Assembly: GCF_932294415.1 (NCBI RefSeq)
Contig: NC_065535.1
Location: 29,032,782 to 29,096,781, forward strand
Source: Quercus robur
Taxonomy: Eukaryota > Streptophyta > Magnoliopsida > Fagales > Fagaceae
DNA: 64,000 nucleotides
Direction: 5' to 3'
This document shows, in pieces, positions 12,268 through 30,790 of this stretch. The first letter of the stretch is position 1; each line of letters starts with the position of its first letter. Below the pieces are notes generated by a model, which searched no databases, was not told the origin of the DNA, and worked only from the letters and a program-made list of their open reading frames with translations. The translations under genes were made by a program, and so were the position numbers.

Positions 12268-12795
12268 ATGTCTTCATCAAGTGGTAATTTCTCGGGTTCA
12301 TGTGGACATATGTGCAATGAGCAGACTTGTGTTTTGAGAACAAGTTTGAGTTTGCACAATTTTGGGAGGAGGTTCTTGGGTTGTAGCCGTTATAAGGTTG
12401 GTCCTAAGTGTCCTTTCTTTGTTTGGATTGATAACCCAACCTGTCCTCGTGGGAATGAAGCTGCACCTTTGGCTCTAGAGAAGATGTCTAGGCTTCAGAC
12501 TGCTCTCCAACTTGCAAATGAGAGGGAAAGGACAGCTCTGGAAACGGCAGAAGAAGCTAGGCAAATGGCAGAAAAGGCTCTTGAAGAGGAAGCCAAAGCC
12601 AAGGAGAGGGAGAGAAAGGCTCGAGCTGTCTGTGCAAAAGCTAAGGAAAAAGCCATTCTTGCTGAAGAGAAGCAAAGAATGTGGAAGTCTGCATGCATTT
12701 TGTCATGGATCTTTTTTGTTATTGTTATGTTGTTGTGTTTTGGCTCAATTGAGTTCTCTGGAGTGAAGAGACCTAGATTGTTGCCCCTGAAGTAG
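12268..12795 (+). CDS. GRF-type zinc finger, coiled-coil, membrane-anchored protein of the MULE
   Basis: This single-exon frame encodes 175 residues. Residues 13-46 form a GRF-type zinc finger: CGHMC, a Thr/Ser-containing spacer, NFGRRFLGC, then CPFFVWID. In other proteins this domain binds single-stranded DNA or RNA. Residues about 68-135 are a Glu/Ala/Lys/Arg-rich coiled coil. Residues about 140-160 form one hydrophobic segment (ILSWIFFVIVMLLCFG) followed by a short basic tail. The start follows an acceptor AG at 12249 that pairs with the donor in the left TIR, so the transcript begins in the TIR. It is convergent with the transposase gene and takes the place of mudrB. The function in transposition is unknown; DNA end binding or complex assembly is a guess. 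Confidence 0.85.
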   Translation: MSSSSGNFSGSCGHMCNEQTCVLRTSLSLHNFGRRFLGCSRYKVGPKCPFFVWIDNPTCPRGNEAAPLALEKMSRLQTALQLANERERTALETAEEARQMAEKALEEEAKAKERERKARAVCAKAKEKAILAEEKQRMWKSACILSWIFFVIVMLLCFGSIEFSGVKRPRLLPLK

Positions 12796-12981
12796 TTAAT
12801 TGGTTAGTAGAGATAGTTATGGCAATGGTGTTAATGAATTTGTATTGTAATAGCACTAGCCTACTGATGTAATGTTTTGATGTGTCAATGAATGAAGAAT
12901 TGGTCAATTCTTGAGTATTGTGTGCATATCCTAACAACCATTCAATGGAAGAAGTAATGGTCAATTATCAACAATAGCAAT

Positions 12982-13279
12982 GCATACCATAACAACCATT
13001 CCACAATAAAAACTTTCATACACTGTATTAGAAAAGTATACTTGGACATAATTTGTAGTAGCAATAAATAAACTTCCATATAATTTGGCTGTGCATACCA
13101 TAACAACCATTCCACAATAAAAACTTCCCATACACTCTATTAGAAAAATATACTTGGACACAATTTGTAGTAGCAATAAATAAACTTTCATATAATTTGG
13201 TTGTGCATACCATTCCACAATAAAAGTAATATACTTGGACACAATTTGTAGTAGCAATAAATAAACTTCCATATAATCT
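12982..13279. repeat. 111-bp tandem repeat between convergent genes
   Basis: Units start GCATACCATAACAACC at 12982 and 13093, and a shortened third copy starts at 13204. They lie 3' of both MULE genes, probably within or beyond the two 3' UTRs. Open frames across them are by-products of the repeat. Confidence 0.9.
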
Positions 13280-13338
13280 AGTTTGGACAAATATTGTTCC
13301 ATACAAACTGTAATATCACAACTTCCATATTGTACCTT

Positions 13339-13473
13339 AATTACAAAAAAGCACATTCCAAGGCCAGCAGTGATTATTTTTTACACTAATTAGTAATTAC
13401 AAAAAAGCACATTCCAAGGCCAGCAGTGACTGTTTTTTACACTAATTGATAATTACAAAAGGCCAACAGTGGT
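13339..13473. repeat. 56-bp tandem repeat, about 2.4 copies
   Basis: A unit beginning AATTACAAAAAAGCAC and containing CCAAGGCCAGCAGTG recurs at 13339, 13395 and, degraded, about 13451. It lies just downstream of the transposase stop codon and is therefore probably transcribed. Confidence 0.8.
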
Positions 13474-13572
13474 CTTCACAAAAAAAAAAAAACCAAAAAG
13501 GCCCACATGTTCCCACTAGGTTTACTTCCAATGCTGGCATGCGTACCCACTAGCTTCATTCATTTCTTGCCT

Positions 13573-16215
13573 TTACTCTTTCCTCTTTCCACCCACTGGA
13601 TTCATTTTTGGTGGCCTTTGTGCAGCAAGCTGTCCTCTAGTCCTCACACCACCAGTGCTTCCACTTGCATGTGAAGGCTACAAAATAAAAAATAGATCCA
13701 CTTGTTAAAAAATATCCCAAGCTACACAACTATCCAGGACTAAGTTACCTGTGAAGAACTTGGTAAGGTATCCCAGGTCTCCCTAGGTGTGTGAAACTCT
13801 GGTTGCGAGGAAGAGAACCATCCTGCTCTCTTATGAGATGGCCTAGGTTGATTTCCTTGCTGTGAGGATGAAGGCTGAGTGGCAGACATCATGTTGTAGG
13901 TCTGTGTAGGCTGCTGGGATGGTGGCTGAGGTGCAGGCTGAGGTGCAGGCTGAGGTGCAGATCTAGGTGCAGGCACCCCTTCCCTTGCCTGCAACAAAAC
14001 CCAGTTTCAATACAGTGTCTATTGTAAGTTTAAAAACAAGTTTTTTTTTTTTGTTTTTTGCCATTTAAATCCTAATTACTTACAGCTTTTTCTCTTTGAA
14101 GTCTCTGTCTCCTCTGCCATGGTGTCTCCCCAGTGATGCCAGCCTTGCACCCTCTTGAGTTATGCCCTTCCTTTTTGCATTTCCCACATCTTACAGGTCT
14201 ATTCTGTCTACTTGCTTTGTAAGGGTTCCTAGGCTCATCAGAAGCCCTCTTTCTTTGCTTGGGTGGTCTGCCTGGTGGTTTGTATATGTGAGGTGCCAGG
14301 GGAGCAGGCTGTCCAGTCTCAGCCCATTCTGACTGGCCAGGCATGGGAGGAAGTACCTCCTTGTATATCTCCATGTAAGTTTCTTTGAAGTAGCATGGGT
14401 GGGTATAGTCTTCTGGTGTCTCAATGTTTGTATAAATGGCTGTTATGGCATGTTTGCAGGGAATGCCATTTAAATCCCAAGACCTACAGCTACATGTCTT
14501 CTTCACCAAATCAACTACATGCCTCTCATACTGACTGCCTACCTCATAAAGGAAACTACCAGCTGGGGTAGCACTAAATGCCTTACTTTCAACCTTCAAT
14601 TTCTCCAACCTATCTTGTATGCTTGGACACAACTTTCCAGCATACTTCTGTATCCCTTCCCTTTTTGTGTAAAGCCTAGTCATAAGTCTAACCCTAATCC
14701 ACTCCAACATTGCCAAGATAGGCTTGTCCCTAGACTTCAATATCATTGCATTAAAAGACTCACTCAAATTATTTACCAAACAATCTGTTAAGGCCCTATG
14801 AGTGAAGTGTGACCTTGTCCACTGTGCAGGTGCAATGTTTGCAAGATACTCATATGCCTTTTCATCCAAATCCCTTATGTACTGCATGCATCTCTCAAAC
14901 TCCCTTGCTGTTGTGGCAGCAGCACACCTCCACAATGCATCCTTCAGCTCCAATCCCTTGTGATCAACTTTGAAATTGTTGTAGATGTGTTTCACACAGT
15001 ATCTATGTTCCACGGTAGGGAATAGTGTCTCTATTGCAGGTATAAGCCCCTGTAAATAAGCAAGCAAACAAACAAACAAAACAAGTTAGTTCAGCAAACA
15101 AAGTCAACTATTCAAGTGTAACTGAACAAAACAAAACTTGCATACCTTTTGCCTATCAGAAATGAAGACCAACTGAAGCTCCTCTGGCCTCCCTATATCA
15201 TCAGCAAAAATTTCCAAAAACCATATCCAAGACTCCCTGGTTTCTTGTTCCACAACAGCCATGGCTACTGGAAAAATGTTGTCATTTGCATCCTTGGCAG
15301 TGGCAGATAAGATTTGCCCACCAAATCTGTGCTTTATGTGACAACCATCTAAACCTATAAATGGCCTGCATCCACCTAAAAATCCTACCTTCTGAGCATT
15401 GAACCTAACATACATCCTCTTAAATTTTGGCTGGGAAGTCTCCTCAGCCATTTCTGTCTGCAATATAACCCTACTCCCCTTGTCTACAGTGGTTATCATT
15501 TGTGCATAGTCCCTAAGGACACCATATTGCAGTTGCTCATCTCCATTTATCAAATCCTTTGCCTTTCTCTTTGACCTATACACTTGGTTTACACTTAGGT
15601 CAACAGATAAATTTTGCATCACATGGTTGTGTACACCACTCACCTCCCAATTTGGATTTTTGCTAAAATCCTCAACGAACCTCTTAGCAACATAAGCTGA
15701 TGTTGCTTGGCTGTTTTTGAAAGACTTGGGACAAGTACACTCATCAGTCAAGGTCTTAATTTGAAATGTTAGCTCTCCACTTATTTGAGATGCATAACAT
15801 CTCCACCCACACCCATTCTTGCAGTGAACTGATATCTTGGTCTTCTCATTCAGCTTGAATTTGATGTCAACAGGTTTTTTGATTGCATACTCCCTCAAAG
15901 CAGCTCTGAACACCTTTGCATTAGGGAACTTCATCTCCTTCTTCAGTACAACATTTCTCATGTCACTCTTAGCATTAAACTCCACTTGCTCAGGTTCCTG
16001 CTCATCATCAGACCCATCCATGCTTACCAGGTCATCCTCAAGGGCTGGCTCAGCCCACTCAGGGTCTGTGTGGGGTGCATTGCTTGATTCTGGGGCTGTG
16101 TGGGGTGCATTGCTTGATTCTGGGTTTGTATTGGGAGCAGAACCTTGTGGAGCTGATTTTTGAGCAGCAAATACATCATCACCAAAGCCATCCCCCTCTA
16201 GGCCTTCATTTAGCC

Positions 16216-16249
<34 letters not shown>

Positions 16250-16873
16250 TCCTTCAACATTCTGTTCTTCATCTCTTGCATCAATGTCAACATCCTCAAC
16301 ATCTTCTTCATCATCACTCTCATCATCTTCATCATCATTCTCATCATCTTCATCATCATCACTATCCAATTCTATTTCAACCCTTGCTGCATCACCACTT
16401 ACATCACCACCTGCATGACCACCTACACCATCTGCCACTCCCCCTGCATCACCACCTACACCACCTGCCACTCCCCCTGCCACTCCCCCTGCATCACCAC
16501 CTACGCCACCATCTGCCACTCCCCCTGCATCAGGATACTCAACTGCCAATGGCTCCACATCTATGTCAGTATAGATTATGATTTTTTCAGCATACCATGC
16601 CTTATGAAGGTTAGTCATGTTTACGACATCTGTATCTGTTTCTATGTCTCTTAAATCATGCTGTAGATCACCATCAGGAATTAAATACTTATATCTACTG
16701 TGTTCCTTAGGAGCACCAACTAGATGGCATAAATCCCTAATTTCAAAGTAACTCAACTTGTCAGGGTCAATCTCTGTCAGTAAACGTACAGACCCACCCA
16801 CATATTGTATGGTTGGCTCCTCCACAAAACATCCCCCAACATGAATTTCAAGGTCAAATGTGACATCATCCAT
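13573..16873 (-). CDS. mudrA: mudrA-type MULE transposase, four coding exons
   Basis: Coding exons, 5' to 3': 16873-15146, 15049-14084, 13988-13749 and 13677-13573. All junctions are GT/AG and phase 0, giving 1,012 residues. The ATG at 16873 directly follows an acceptor AG; a donor in the right TIR (17264/17263) implies a 390-bp 5'-UTR intron. The N-terminal region begins MDDVTFDLEIHVGG and carries Gly-Val repeats and an Asp run encoded by CAT units. The DDE core is visible: Asp509 (LDGCH), Asp573 (SDRQKG) and a candidate Glu673 (NLSESFN). A SWIM zinc finger (CSC...CKH, about 762-776) and a CCHC knuckle (CGKCKKEGHNSRGC) follow, then a Pro/Gln-rich tail. It should cut and join the element's own TIRs. 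It looks intact. Confidence 0.93.
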
Positions 16874-17230
16874 CTGCAATTAAAATAAGTCTCAATGTTT
16901 ACACACACTGACATGCAGAAAGTGAGAAGAAGCCAAAAGAGACAACAAGGCAACAAATTGACAACAACACACGGACAAAGGACCACATAAAGCACATGCA
17001 AAACCAGACTCCCAACAAATTCATAGGGACCACACTACCCACACTTCACAAACAAGTGCAATCATTGACAAAATGCATTATAGAAACAACAATAGCAAAA
17101 TGCATATCCTAAGCGATTCTACACATAAATAGCAAAATGCTAATTTAACATACAAAAAAAAATTTACTGTGCAGATGAACAGCAAAACCTAACTACGTGG
17201 GTGGGTCACCATAAAAAAATGACATCAAGA

Positions 17231-17564
17231 ACCCAAATGCAGATGAAAAAACATCACACATACCTTGCCCAGGTTCGATGATGCAAAAGAAGTGCTTTCT
17301 CCCTCTCCACACGCTCCAAACTGCGAAGAACAAGCCTGATTACACCTTGGGTGTCTCTCTCGAAAAGTGTTTGAGTTTTGGGGGTTTTGATTCGCGTTAT
17401 GTTCTGTTTTGGGGTTACAAGGTGTTTTTGTAACGGCAGAGACCGAGGTGGGTTACGGAGAGTGACGGAAACATACCTCAGGTGGGTTAAGTGATACTTT
17501 TGAAACCACGGGTAGGCAAAGTGATTTTCGCCCAAACCACAGGTGGGTTATGTGTAATTATCCC
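17231..17564 (-). repeat. right TIR with promoter and first exon of mudrA
   Basis: This is the right 334-bp terminal inverted repeat, complementary to 11849-12182. The same CAAG|GTATGT donor lies at 17264/17263 on the minus strand. It pairs with an acceptor at 16874, immediately before the mudrA ATG, so both genes of the element start with near-identical untranslated exons. Confidence 0.85.
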
Positions 17565-18451
17565 ATAAATTAAAAACCAAGACATCCCCACCGGTCACTG
17601 CCACTGGTCCAACACCACCAACCAGAGCCGATGCCACTACAATGGCAACCTACCAACACCTCGTTATTTTCAAATCCATGACTAGGTACATGTATAGAGA
17701 ATTTGTGTTGTCCTTTCATCAACTAGTATCTATTCATTGAATCCACCAACCAATGATCTATTTTGGTAGATTGATAAAGTTTATTAGAAAACAAAAAACT
17801 AATATCAAGTGACTCGTGATTTTCTTTTTGTATTTAACTAAAATTGTGTTGGATATATACTTTGATATTATTGTCTTAGGAATTTAGGATCCTACCTTTG
17901 CTTTTGAAATAGAAGGGGATTGTTTCATGATATGGGAGTATGCATGGGTCCATTTGGTTCGATTTTAAGAAGAATTTCAAAATAAAACAAACATTGGCCG
18001 CTTAAGAAAACTTTGGTTGAACGGACATCCAACATAATTGAAAAATTGTACGGGGTTCGAAACACAAACATAATTGGAGGTAGATAGTCGTCAATGAAGA
18101 GGCACCGGCATTAGTTGGTGGTGGTGGTTGGTGGAGACGTGTTGGTTTTTATTTTATTTATTTTAGAAAACTGAAATAAAAGAAGCAGAAAATTAGTATT
18201 TAATTAAGTAAGTGGATATTTGGCAATTTTTTTAATTATGGAGCATAGAATGGGATAAGAAAAGTGGGATAGAAGATTTGGACTCGTATTTTTCATTAAA
18301 CAAAGATTATGATTAATTCTTATTGTTAAAAAAGTATTCTAATTTATAAGTAATCGGATCTATTATTTGAATTCTTTAATTTTAGCTAATGCATTAGGCT
18401 CCACAATTAAAACAAGCATGCACACTAAGCAGTATAGGAAACAATACCCAT

Positions 18452-19273
18452 TAGCATTCACAATGGAAATGCTAAATGCCATATGTTGTCTCTATTTAGC
18501 ATTTGTCTCTCAAAAACCCCCACCATCTCTTTCTTCATCTCAATTCTCACTCCCTCTTTGATTCTCTCTCGTTCAAAGCATGCCATTAGAGCTGGGTCGC
18601 TCGGTCGGTGATCGATGTCGAGATGGGTCTGGGTCAGTGATCGATGGCAGCGATGTGGGGTGGTCTCAATGGTGGCGGCATGGGTCTGGGTCGGTGGGTT
18701 TGGGGTGGTTTGTGATGGTGGGTTAATTTGATAGGTTTGTATCTAATGGGTTTGTATCAGTGAGTTTGTATCTGATGGGTTTGTATTGGTGGGTTTGTAT
18801 CAGTGGGTTTTTTTTTTTTTTTTTTTTTTTTGGTAAGTCCAACAGTAATATATAATTTGCTTAGAAACAAGAGTATATATCAGTGGGTTTGTATCTAATG
18901 GGTTTGTATCGGTGGGAATTTGTATCTAATGGGATGGTCTGGGTCGGTGGGTTTGTATATGATGGTCGGTCTATATCTGATGGATTATTTCATGGTGGTG
19001 GTGGGGGGATTCTTGTGGCAGAGGTGGTGGTAATGGGTGGCTGAAAGAGAGAAACAGCGAGAAAGAGATAAACACTGATGGAGGAGAAGGGTGGGAGAGA
19101 GATTGGATTAGTATTATTTTATTGGATAGTTATATTATTTTTTAATGAGTTGAATAGAAAAAAAAAAAGTTGGAATATTGAAAATGTTGTAAAATAGTAT
19201 AGTATAAATAATAAAATACGTTTTAAGATAGTAAAATAGAATAGTTTGAAGATTCCGTATGCAAATGCTCTTA
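18452..19273. mobile_element. probable MITE, about 0.8 kb
   Basis: The left end (TTAGCATTCACAATGG) and the complemented right end (TAAGAGCATTTGCATACGG) resemble the AGAGCATT-type ends of plant non-autonomous elements. The interior holds GGGTTTGTATC repeats and a GA-rich stretch, with no coding sequence. No target-site duplication is evident, so boundaries and class are uncertain. Confidence 0.4.
18726..18970. repeat. GGGTTTGTATC minisatellite
   Basis: About ten copies of a 17-21-bp unit built on GGGTTTGTATC[TA]... occur in two blocks separated by a T-run (18806-18831). Confidence 0.75.
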
Positions 19274-20880
19274 CAAAATACAAAAATGAAGCATGCACTA
19301 AGAGAACCATCAATGCAGATGAGGACTTGGGGAAAGTTCCAAAATGTTAATCTCCTTGATATTTTATGGCCTCTCCATGTTCATCCTCGTCCTTACTAAT
19401 CTTTATTCTCTAATCATGTTTGTCTTAAATAGTATTTTGATAAATGGGCTTCCTCCTCTTATCATCATTATCATCATCTCCAAAAGCCTAAAGGTGTTGG
19501 ATTCTCTTCTGATTTTGAATGACATTGAAGGAAAATGACGTGTACACTGCAAACTCCACAATCCACAATTCCACATGTTAAGTAGGCCCCAATGTCACAT
19601 AGGGCCCACAAATGATCCCTCTGGGGCATGCTTTGGATTTTGCTTTTGGGTCCGGCGAGAGCGTGTTTATATTGAGCTGTTGAGGGTGCCCATCCCCATG
19701 GGTCCCTCCACGTTTAAATCTAGAATTATGATAGTATCATATAAATTAGGCACAATTTTGTACTACAATTCACCACATGATGAGTTGTAATTGGCAAAAA
19801 TGTATCCTCATATAGCCTATTATCACATTTTTATCAACCATAACTCGTCATGTGTCAAATTGTAACACAAAATTTTACCCAATTATATAGCATTGAATAA
19901 TTCTTAAATCCATCTGAGTTATCCTTAAAATTGACCAAAAACTTGGTTTTCATGTATTAAAAATATATGGGTTCCACAACTAGACCCATGATGACCTTTG
20001 CCACTATCTGTACGGTCTTGGCCCTCAGAGATGTAGCATGTAGGGATATTTTATTACAGCTTCATTATTTCTCCAACAAAATTGATGTGAAATTTGATCA
20101 TTTTTTATTCAACTTGGAATGTTTTCAAAATTTATATGATTTTTTTTTTTTTTTTAAATTTAGATGAAATTAGGTCTTCACGTGATAATTGAGACAAACA
20201 CCCACATAAAAGAAAAGTGATTTATAATCAATTTCATTAAATCAAATTAAAATAGTGAGTTAATATAAAGTTATAAGACTCAATTCCAGCTTTTTAAATT
20301 TCTAGAAACAAATTGATTTAGTTCAAATACCCCCTTCCCCTCTCTTTTTCTTTTTTTGGTTTAAGTATTTTGTTTAAAGGCTTTTGGTGTAAATATTAAG
20401 CTCTATGAGAACAGAAAAATCAAAGCAACCGATATTAATTTCCAACATAGTTTTCTGTGAGATTTCCCACCTTTTGGGTTACTTCCTAAGAACATTCAAA
20501 ACTCAAGTCCAGAAATTTCTTCGGTATGATTGGGCAGGCATCCAGTCAGATTCAAGTAAGTCTTATACTATTCAAGAACATTATCTTTTTTAAGATCATA
20601 ATGTCATCGATTGAGTGATCTTGACCAAAACATGTAATGATAGAGGCGGCTAGAGCATGCCAAGTCACTCATGGTCTACCATTCAAATGCAAATACAATC
20701 AGTTTGTTGGCCAATAAAAAATACTTACAATATCTAAATAGGAGCCAGGATTGTATTTGAACTCAATTATAGAATGCCACATGCAATGAGGATAAGCAGG
20801 GATGTGAGATTAACTTTTGGATAACTATATAATATACCACTCCAAAAAGCAGACCAGAAAACTAGGACAAATAGTAAGGG

Positions 20881-20988
20881 AAAGGCTCAATAAAATAAAA
20901 TAAAAATAAATTAATTAATTAATAAAATAAAATAAAATAAAATAAAAATTAATTAATTAATTAATTAAATTAAATAAAATAAAAAAAG
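20881..20988. repeat. AATAAA/TTAATTAA low-complexity block
   Basis: This block consists almost only of AATAAAAT and TTAATTAA units and has no other content. Confidence 0.85.
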
Positions 20989-21699
20989 AGGCTAGAGAAT
21001 CCCTATCCAATTCCAGCTCAATAATAGAACAAAAAACTCATGTCCTAAAGGGTATCAGGGAAAGCAACGGTTTATTCCTTGATATAAAAGGACAAGCCAG
21101 AAACGTCCCTATAGCAACATTGACTGTGAAGATTTTATATCTAATTACTCTCATAGTAAATAAAGGATGTGCAGACACAATTTCCATCCAATGGTTAGAG
21201 AAAAAACTGTTTGGTTGGAAATGCCATCTAGTGCTCATTGTTCACAACAGTGCAGAACAAATGCAATACACCAACTGGGTGCGGTGTACAACATGTCAAC
21301 GAACACTACCTTAAAGACAAAGATGAAATTGACATTTTCATGTTGATGAGATCTATTGCAACAAGATGTCACACACCTAATATACTAAGTATCGCATTGT
21401 GGCATGTCTAGCTATGCTCTCAAGGTGAATGACAACTTGCAAACTGATAAGATAGAAGATAATCTAGACTATACTACATCTTTAGTTCATTCATTTCTGT
21501 AAATTCATTCTTTTCATCAACATTTCAAAAATATGGTTCAATGAAGGTGTGCCTGCCGGGTTCCAGTGACAATACATAACACTAAAGTTTGATGACATTT
21601 AACTTATTCAGTAAATTTTGTTGTACACAATTTTGATAGCAAGACTATATATGAATAGATTATATTTATGTGTGTGTAAGAATGCTAAGCATCTGCTAG

Positions 21700-29103
<7,404 letters not shown>

Positions 29104-29192
29104 TTTTACCGCGCTTTTTTTTTTTTTATGGGAGTTTTTTTATTTTATTTATTTTGGGAAAATTTAATGAAATATGATTTTTTTTTTTTTTA

Positions 29193-29692
29193 GGAAAATT
29201 CCGGTAACACGGAAATTGTTACCAAAATTTTCAACGAAATTGTATATTTTTGGGCCTGTTTGATTGAGAAGTTTGAGTGTTTTTAATAAATGTGTTAGTG
29301 AAAAAATGTTTTGAAATGTGTGTAAGGTTGTTTAAAATGTGAAAATGTGTGATAGAACTTGCTCACCAAACAAGATAATAAGATAAGTTTGTGAGAGAAT
29401 ATATAAATTTTTCAGAAAATTTAGTGACACCAAAATTGTTACCAACCTTTTTATTGAAATTGTGTAATTTTTTGTGTGGCGATAGCTCTAATAAGATAAG
29501 TTTGGGAGAGAATATGTGAATTTTTCAGAAATTCTGGTAACACCCAAATTGTCACCAAATTATTTTTTTTATTATCAAAATTATGTTTTTTTTTTTTTCT
29601 TTTTTTTTTGTGTTCTGATTTGTATAAATTTATGTTGTGATGGGTTCTGGCAAGATAATTTTGTGAGAAAATATGTAAATTTTTCAGAACTT
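29193..29692. repeat. imperfect tandem array, about 110-150-bp units
   Basis: A module combining TTTTTCAGAAAATT, GT[GA]ACACC[AC]AAATTGT and ATTGTGTAATTTTT recurs at about 29193, 29409, 29520 and 29679 (partial). AAGATAAGTTTG[TG]GAGAGAATAT lies between copies. The first spacer contains a small MITE-like insert. Confidence 0.65.
29252..29371. mobile_element. small MITE, about 120 bp
   Basis: The left end GGCCTGTTTGATTGAGAAG is an imperfect inverted match to the right end AACTTGCTCACCAAACAAG. It interrupts the tandem array around it. No clear duplication is visible. Confidence 0.45.
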
Positions 29693-30458
29693 ACTGTATG
29701 AGAGTGATCGATAGATCGACGGCTATAAGTGGCAAATTCCCCTTTGCTGCAACAGCATTCAGATTTTAGAGTTGGCAGTGTTTGGTGCTAGAAAGAGAGC
29801 GATTGCAAAGTTAAACAGATCCACAGTCTGATAAAATTGGGTCTGGGTCTTGAATATATATATATATATATATATATAAAACAAGTTTCAGACTTTCAAA
29901 GCTCAATGTGACGGTGGTCTTATATTTGGTTCTATGAGTGCAAAGTGCAATTGGCACTAGTTTTGGGATGTGGTTGGTGAATGGCTCCTAATTTGGCAAA
30001 GATGCGTGAATGAATTGGGCAATGTGCTGTCTGTCTGTGCTGCAAAGCTCTGATTTGCCAACTTTGTCCTACAAATGATGGCATATCGTGTGAACAACTT
30101 TTTTTTTTTTTTTTTTTCTTGCCTAATATAAGTCCACCTGCCCCCAAGATATTGACTACTGACTTCACCGACCATCCATATTCCATATCTAAAATGTTAA
30201 AAATGTTAGTTATTACGACTAGACAAGGAAAATCATTGACGTAATGAATTTCTCAATAGAAAAAGTGCTTGCGTTTTAAATTTTTAATCTTCCAGATATG
30301 AAAGAAAAGTTTAGATGTTAGTAGGATGATAAAGATTGATCATCATAGAACAAACACCACAAATTTCAAATCTTATCATATATATATATATATATATATA
30401 TAGAAAAAGCCTAAATGCCTATGTCTTTGAGATAAACAAACTCAAGTGACCTTATAAT

Positions 30459-30790
30459 GGGTCCATTTGGATTGAGCTTATTTTTGCTGAAACTGAAAAC
30501 TGAAACTGAAAACACTGTAGCAAAATATTTTTTAAATGTGTGAATAGTACCGTGGGACCCATTTTTAATAAAAAAATTGTGAAAAGTGGAATTTGTGAGT
30601 CCGTGAACAGTGCACAAATGCACTGTTCACAGTTGAAAAGTCAACCTATACGGCTGAACAGTAGTGAAACGCGAAAAAAAAAAAAAAAAAAAAAAAAAAA
30701 GGGACGCGTTTACTGTGTTACTGTAGCATGGGTCCCATGCCCAAAACGCAGACGCACTTCAGCAACAAAACGTCCAAAGCAAACGGGCAC
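30459..30790. mobile_element. MITE of an abundant Fagaceae-like family
   Basis: The left end GGGTCCATTTGGATTG and complemented right end GTGCCCGTTTGCTTTGG are imperfect inverted repeats. AAT flanks both sides. The interior has the features I recall from a very common oak/chestnut MITE: CTGAAACTGAAAACACTGT, GAACAGTGCACAAATGCAC, and ACTGTAGCATGGGTCCCATG, plus a long A-run (30674-30700). It is non-coding and probably Harbinger-related. The family assignment is from memory. Confidence 0.75.

Larger units (their letters stand above)
11849..17564. mobile_element. intact-looking two-gene MULE, 5,716 bp
   Basis: The element is bounded by 334-bp nearly identical TIRs starting GGGATAATTACACATAACCC. 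A perfect 9-bp target-site duplication, ATAAATTAA, lies at 11840-11848 and 17565-17573. It encodes a four-exon mudrA-type transposase on the minus strand, reading inward from the right TIR, and a single-exon GRF-zinc-finger protein on the plus strand, reading inward from the left TIR. Both genes appear to use a first exon and splice donor inside their TIR. No in-frame stop or frameshift is visible in either gene, and the TIRs differ at only a few positions, so this is a recent and possibly active autonomous element. Convergent genes driven from TIRs match the plan of maize MuDR (mudrA/mudrB). Confidence 0.93.
11706..18285. mobile_element. small TIR element (MULE-type) split by a later MULE
   Basis: A perfect 9-bp direct repeat, GTATTTTTC, lies at 11697-11705 and 18286-18294. 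The enclosed ends are inverted repeats: left AAGCCCAAATCTTCT, right end complemented GAGTCCAAATCTTCT. The similarity continues inward for about 140-150 bp. A 9-bp duplication and long TIRs fit a non-autonomous Mutator-type element. Removing the nested element (11849-17564 plus one copy of its 9-bp duplication) leaves about 855 bp with no coding sequence. The nested MULE landed at the inner edge of the left TIR. Confidence 0.8.
18295..21699. other. intergenic DNA downstream of the hydrolase gene
   Basis: No gene is recognised. It contains a probable MITE (about 18452-19273) with an internal minisatellite and an AT-rich simple-repeat block (20881-20988). The 3' UTR of the minus-strand hydrolase gene should occupy some of the few hundred bases below 21700; no poly(A) signal was assigned. 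Confidence 0.5.

Noticed and set aside
12961-13356. Overlapping minus-strand frames of about 130 residues
   Set aside because: They are repeated translations of the 111-bp tandem array and have no independent support.
16075-16581. 168-residue His-rich plus-strand frame
   Set aside because: It is the antisense of the Asp-run and Gly-Val repeats of the mudrA exon.
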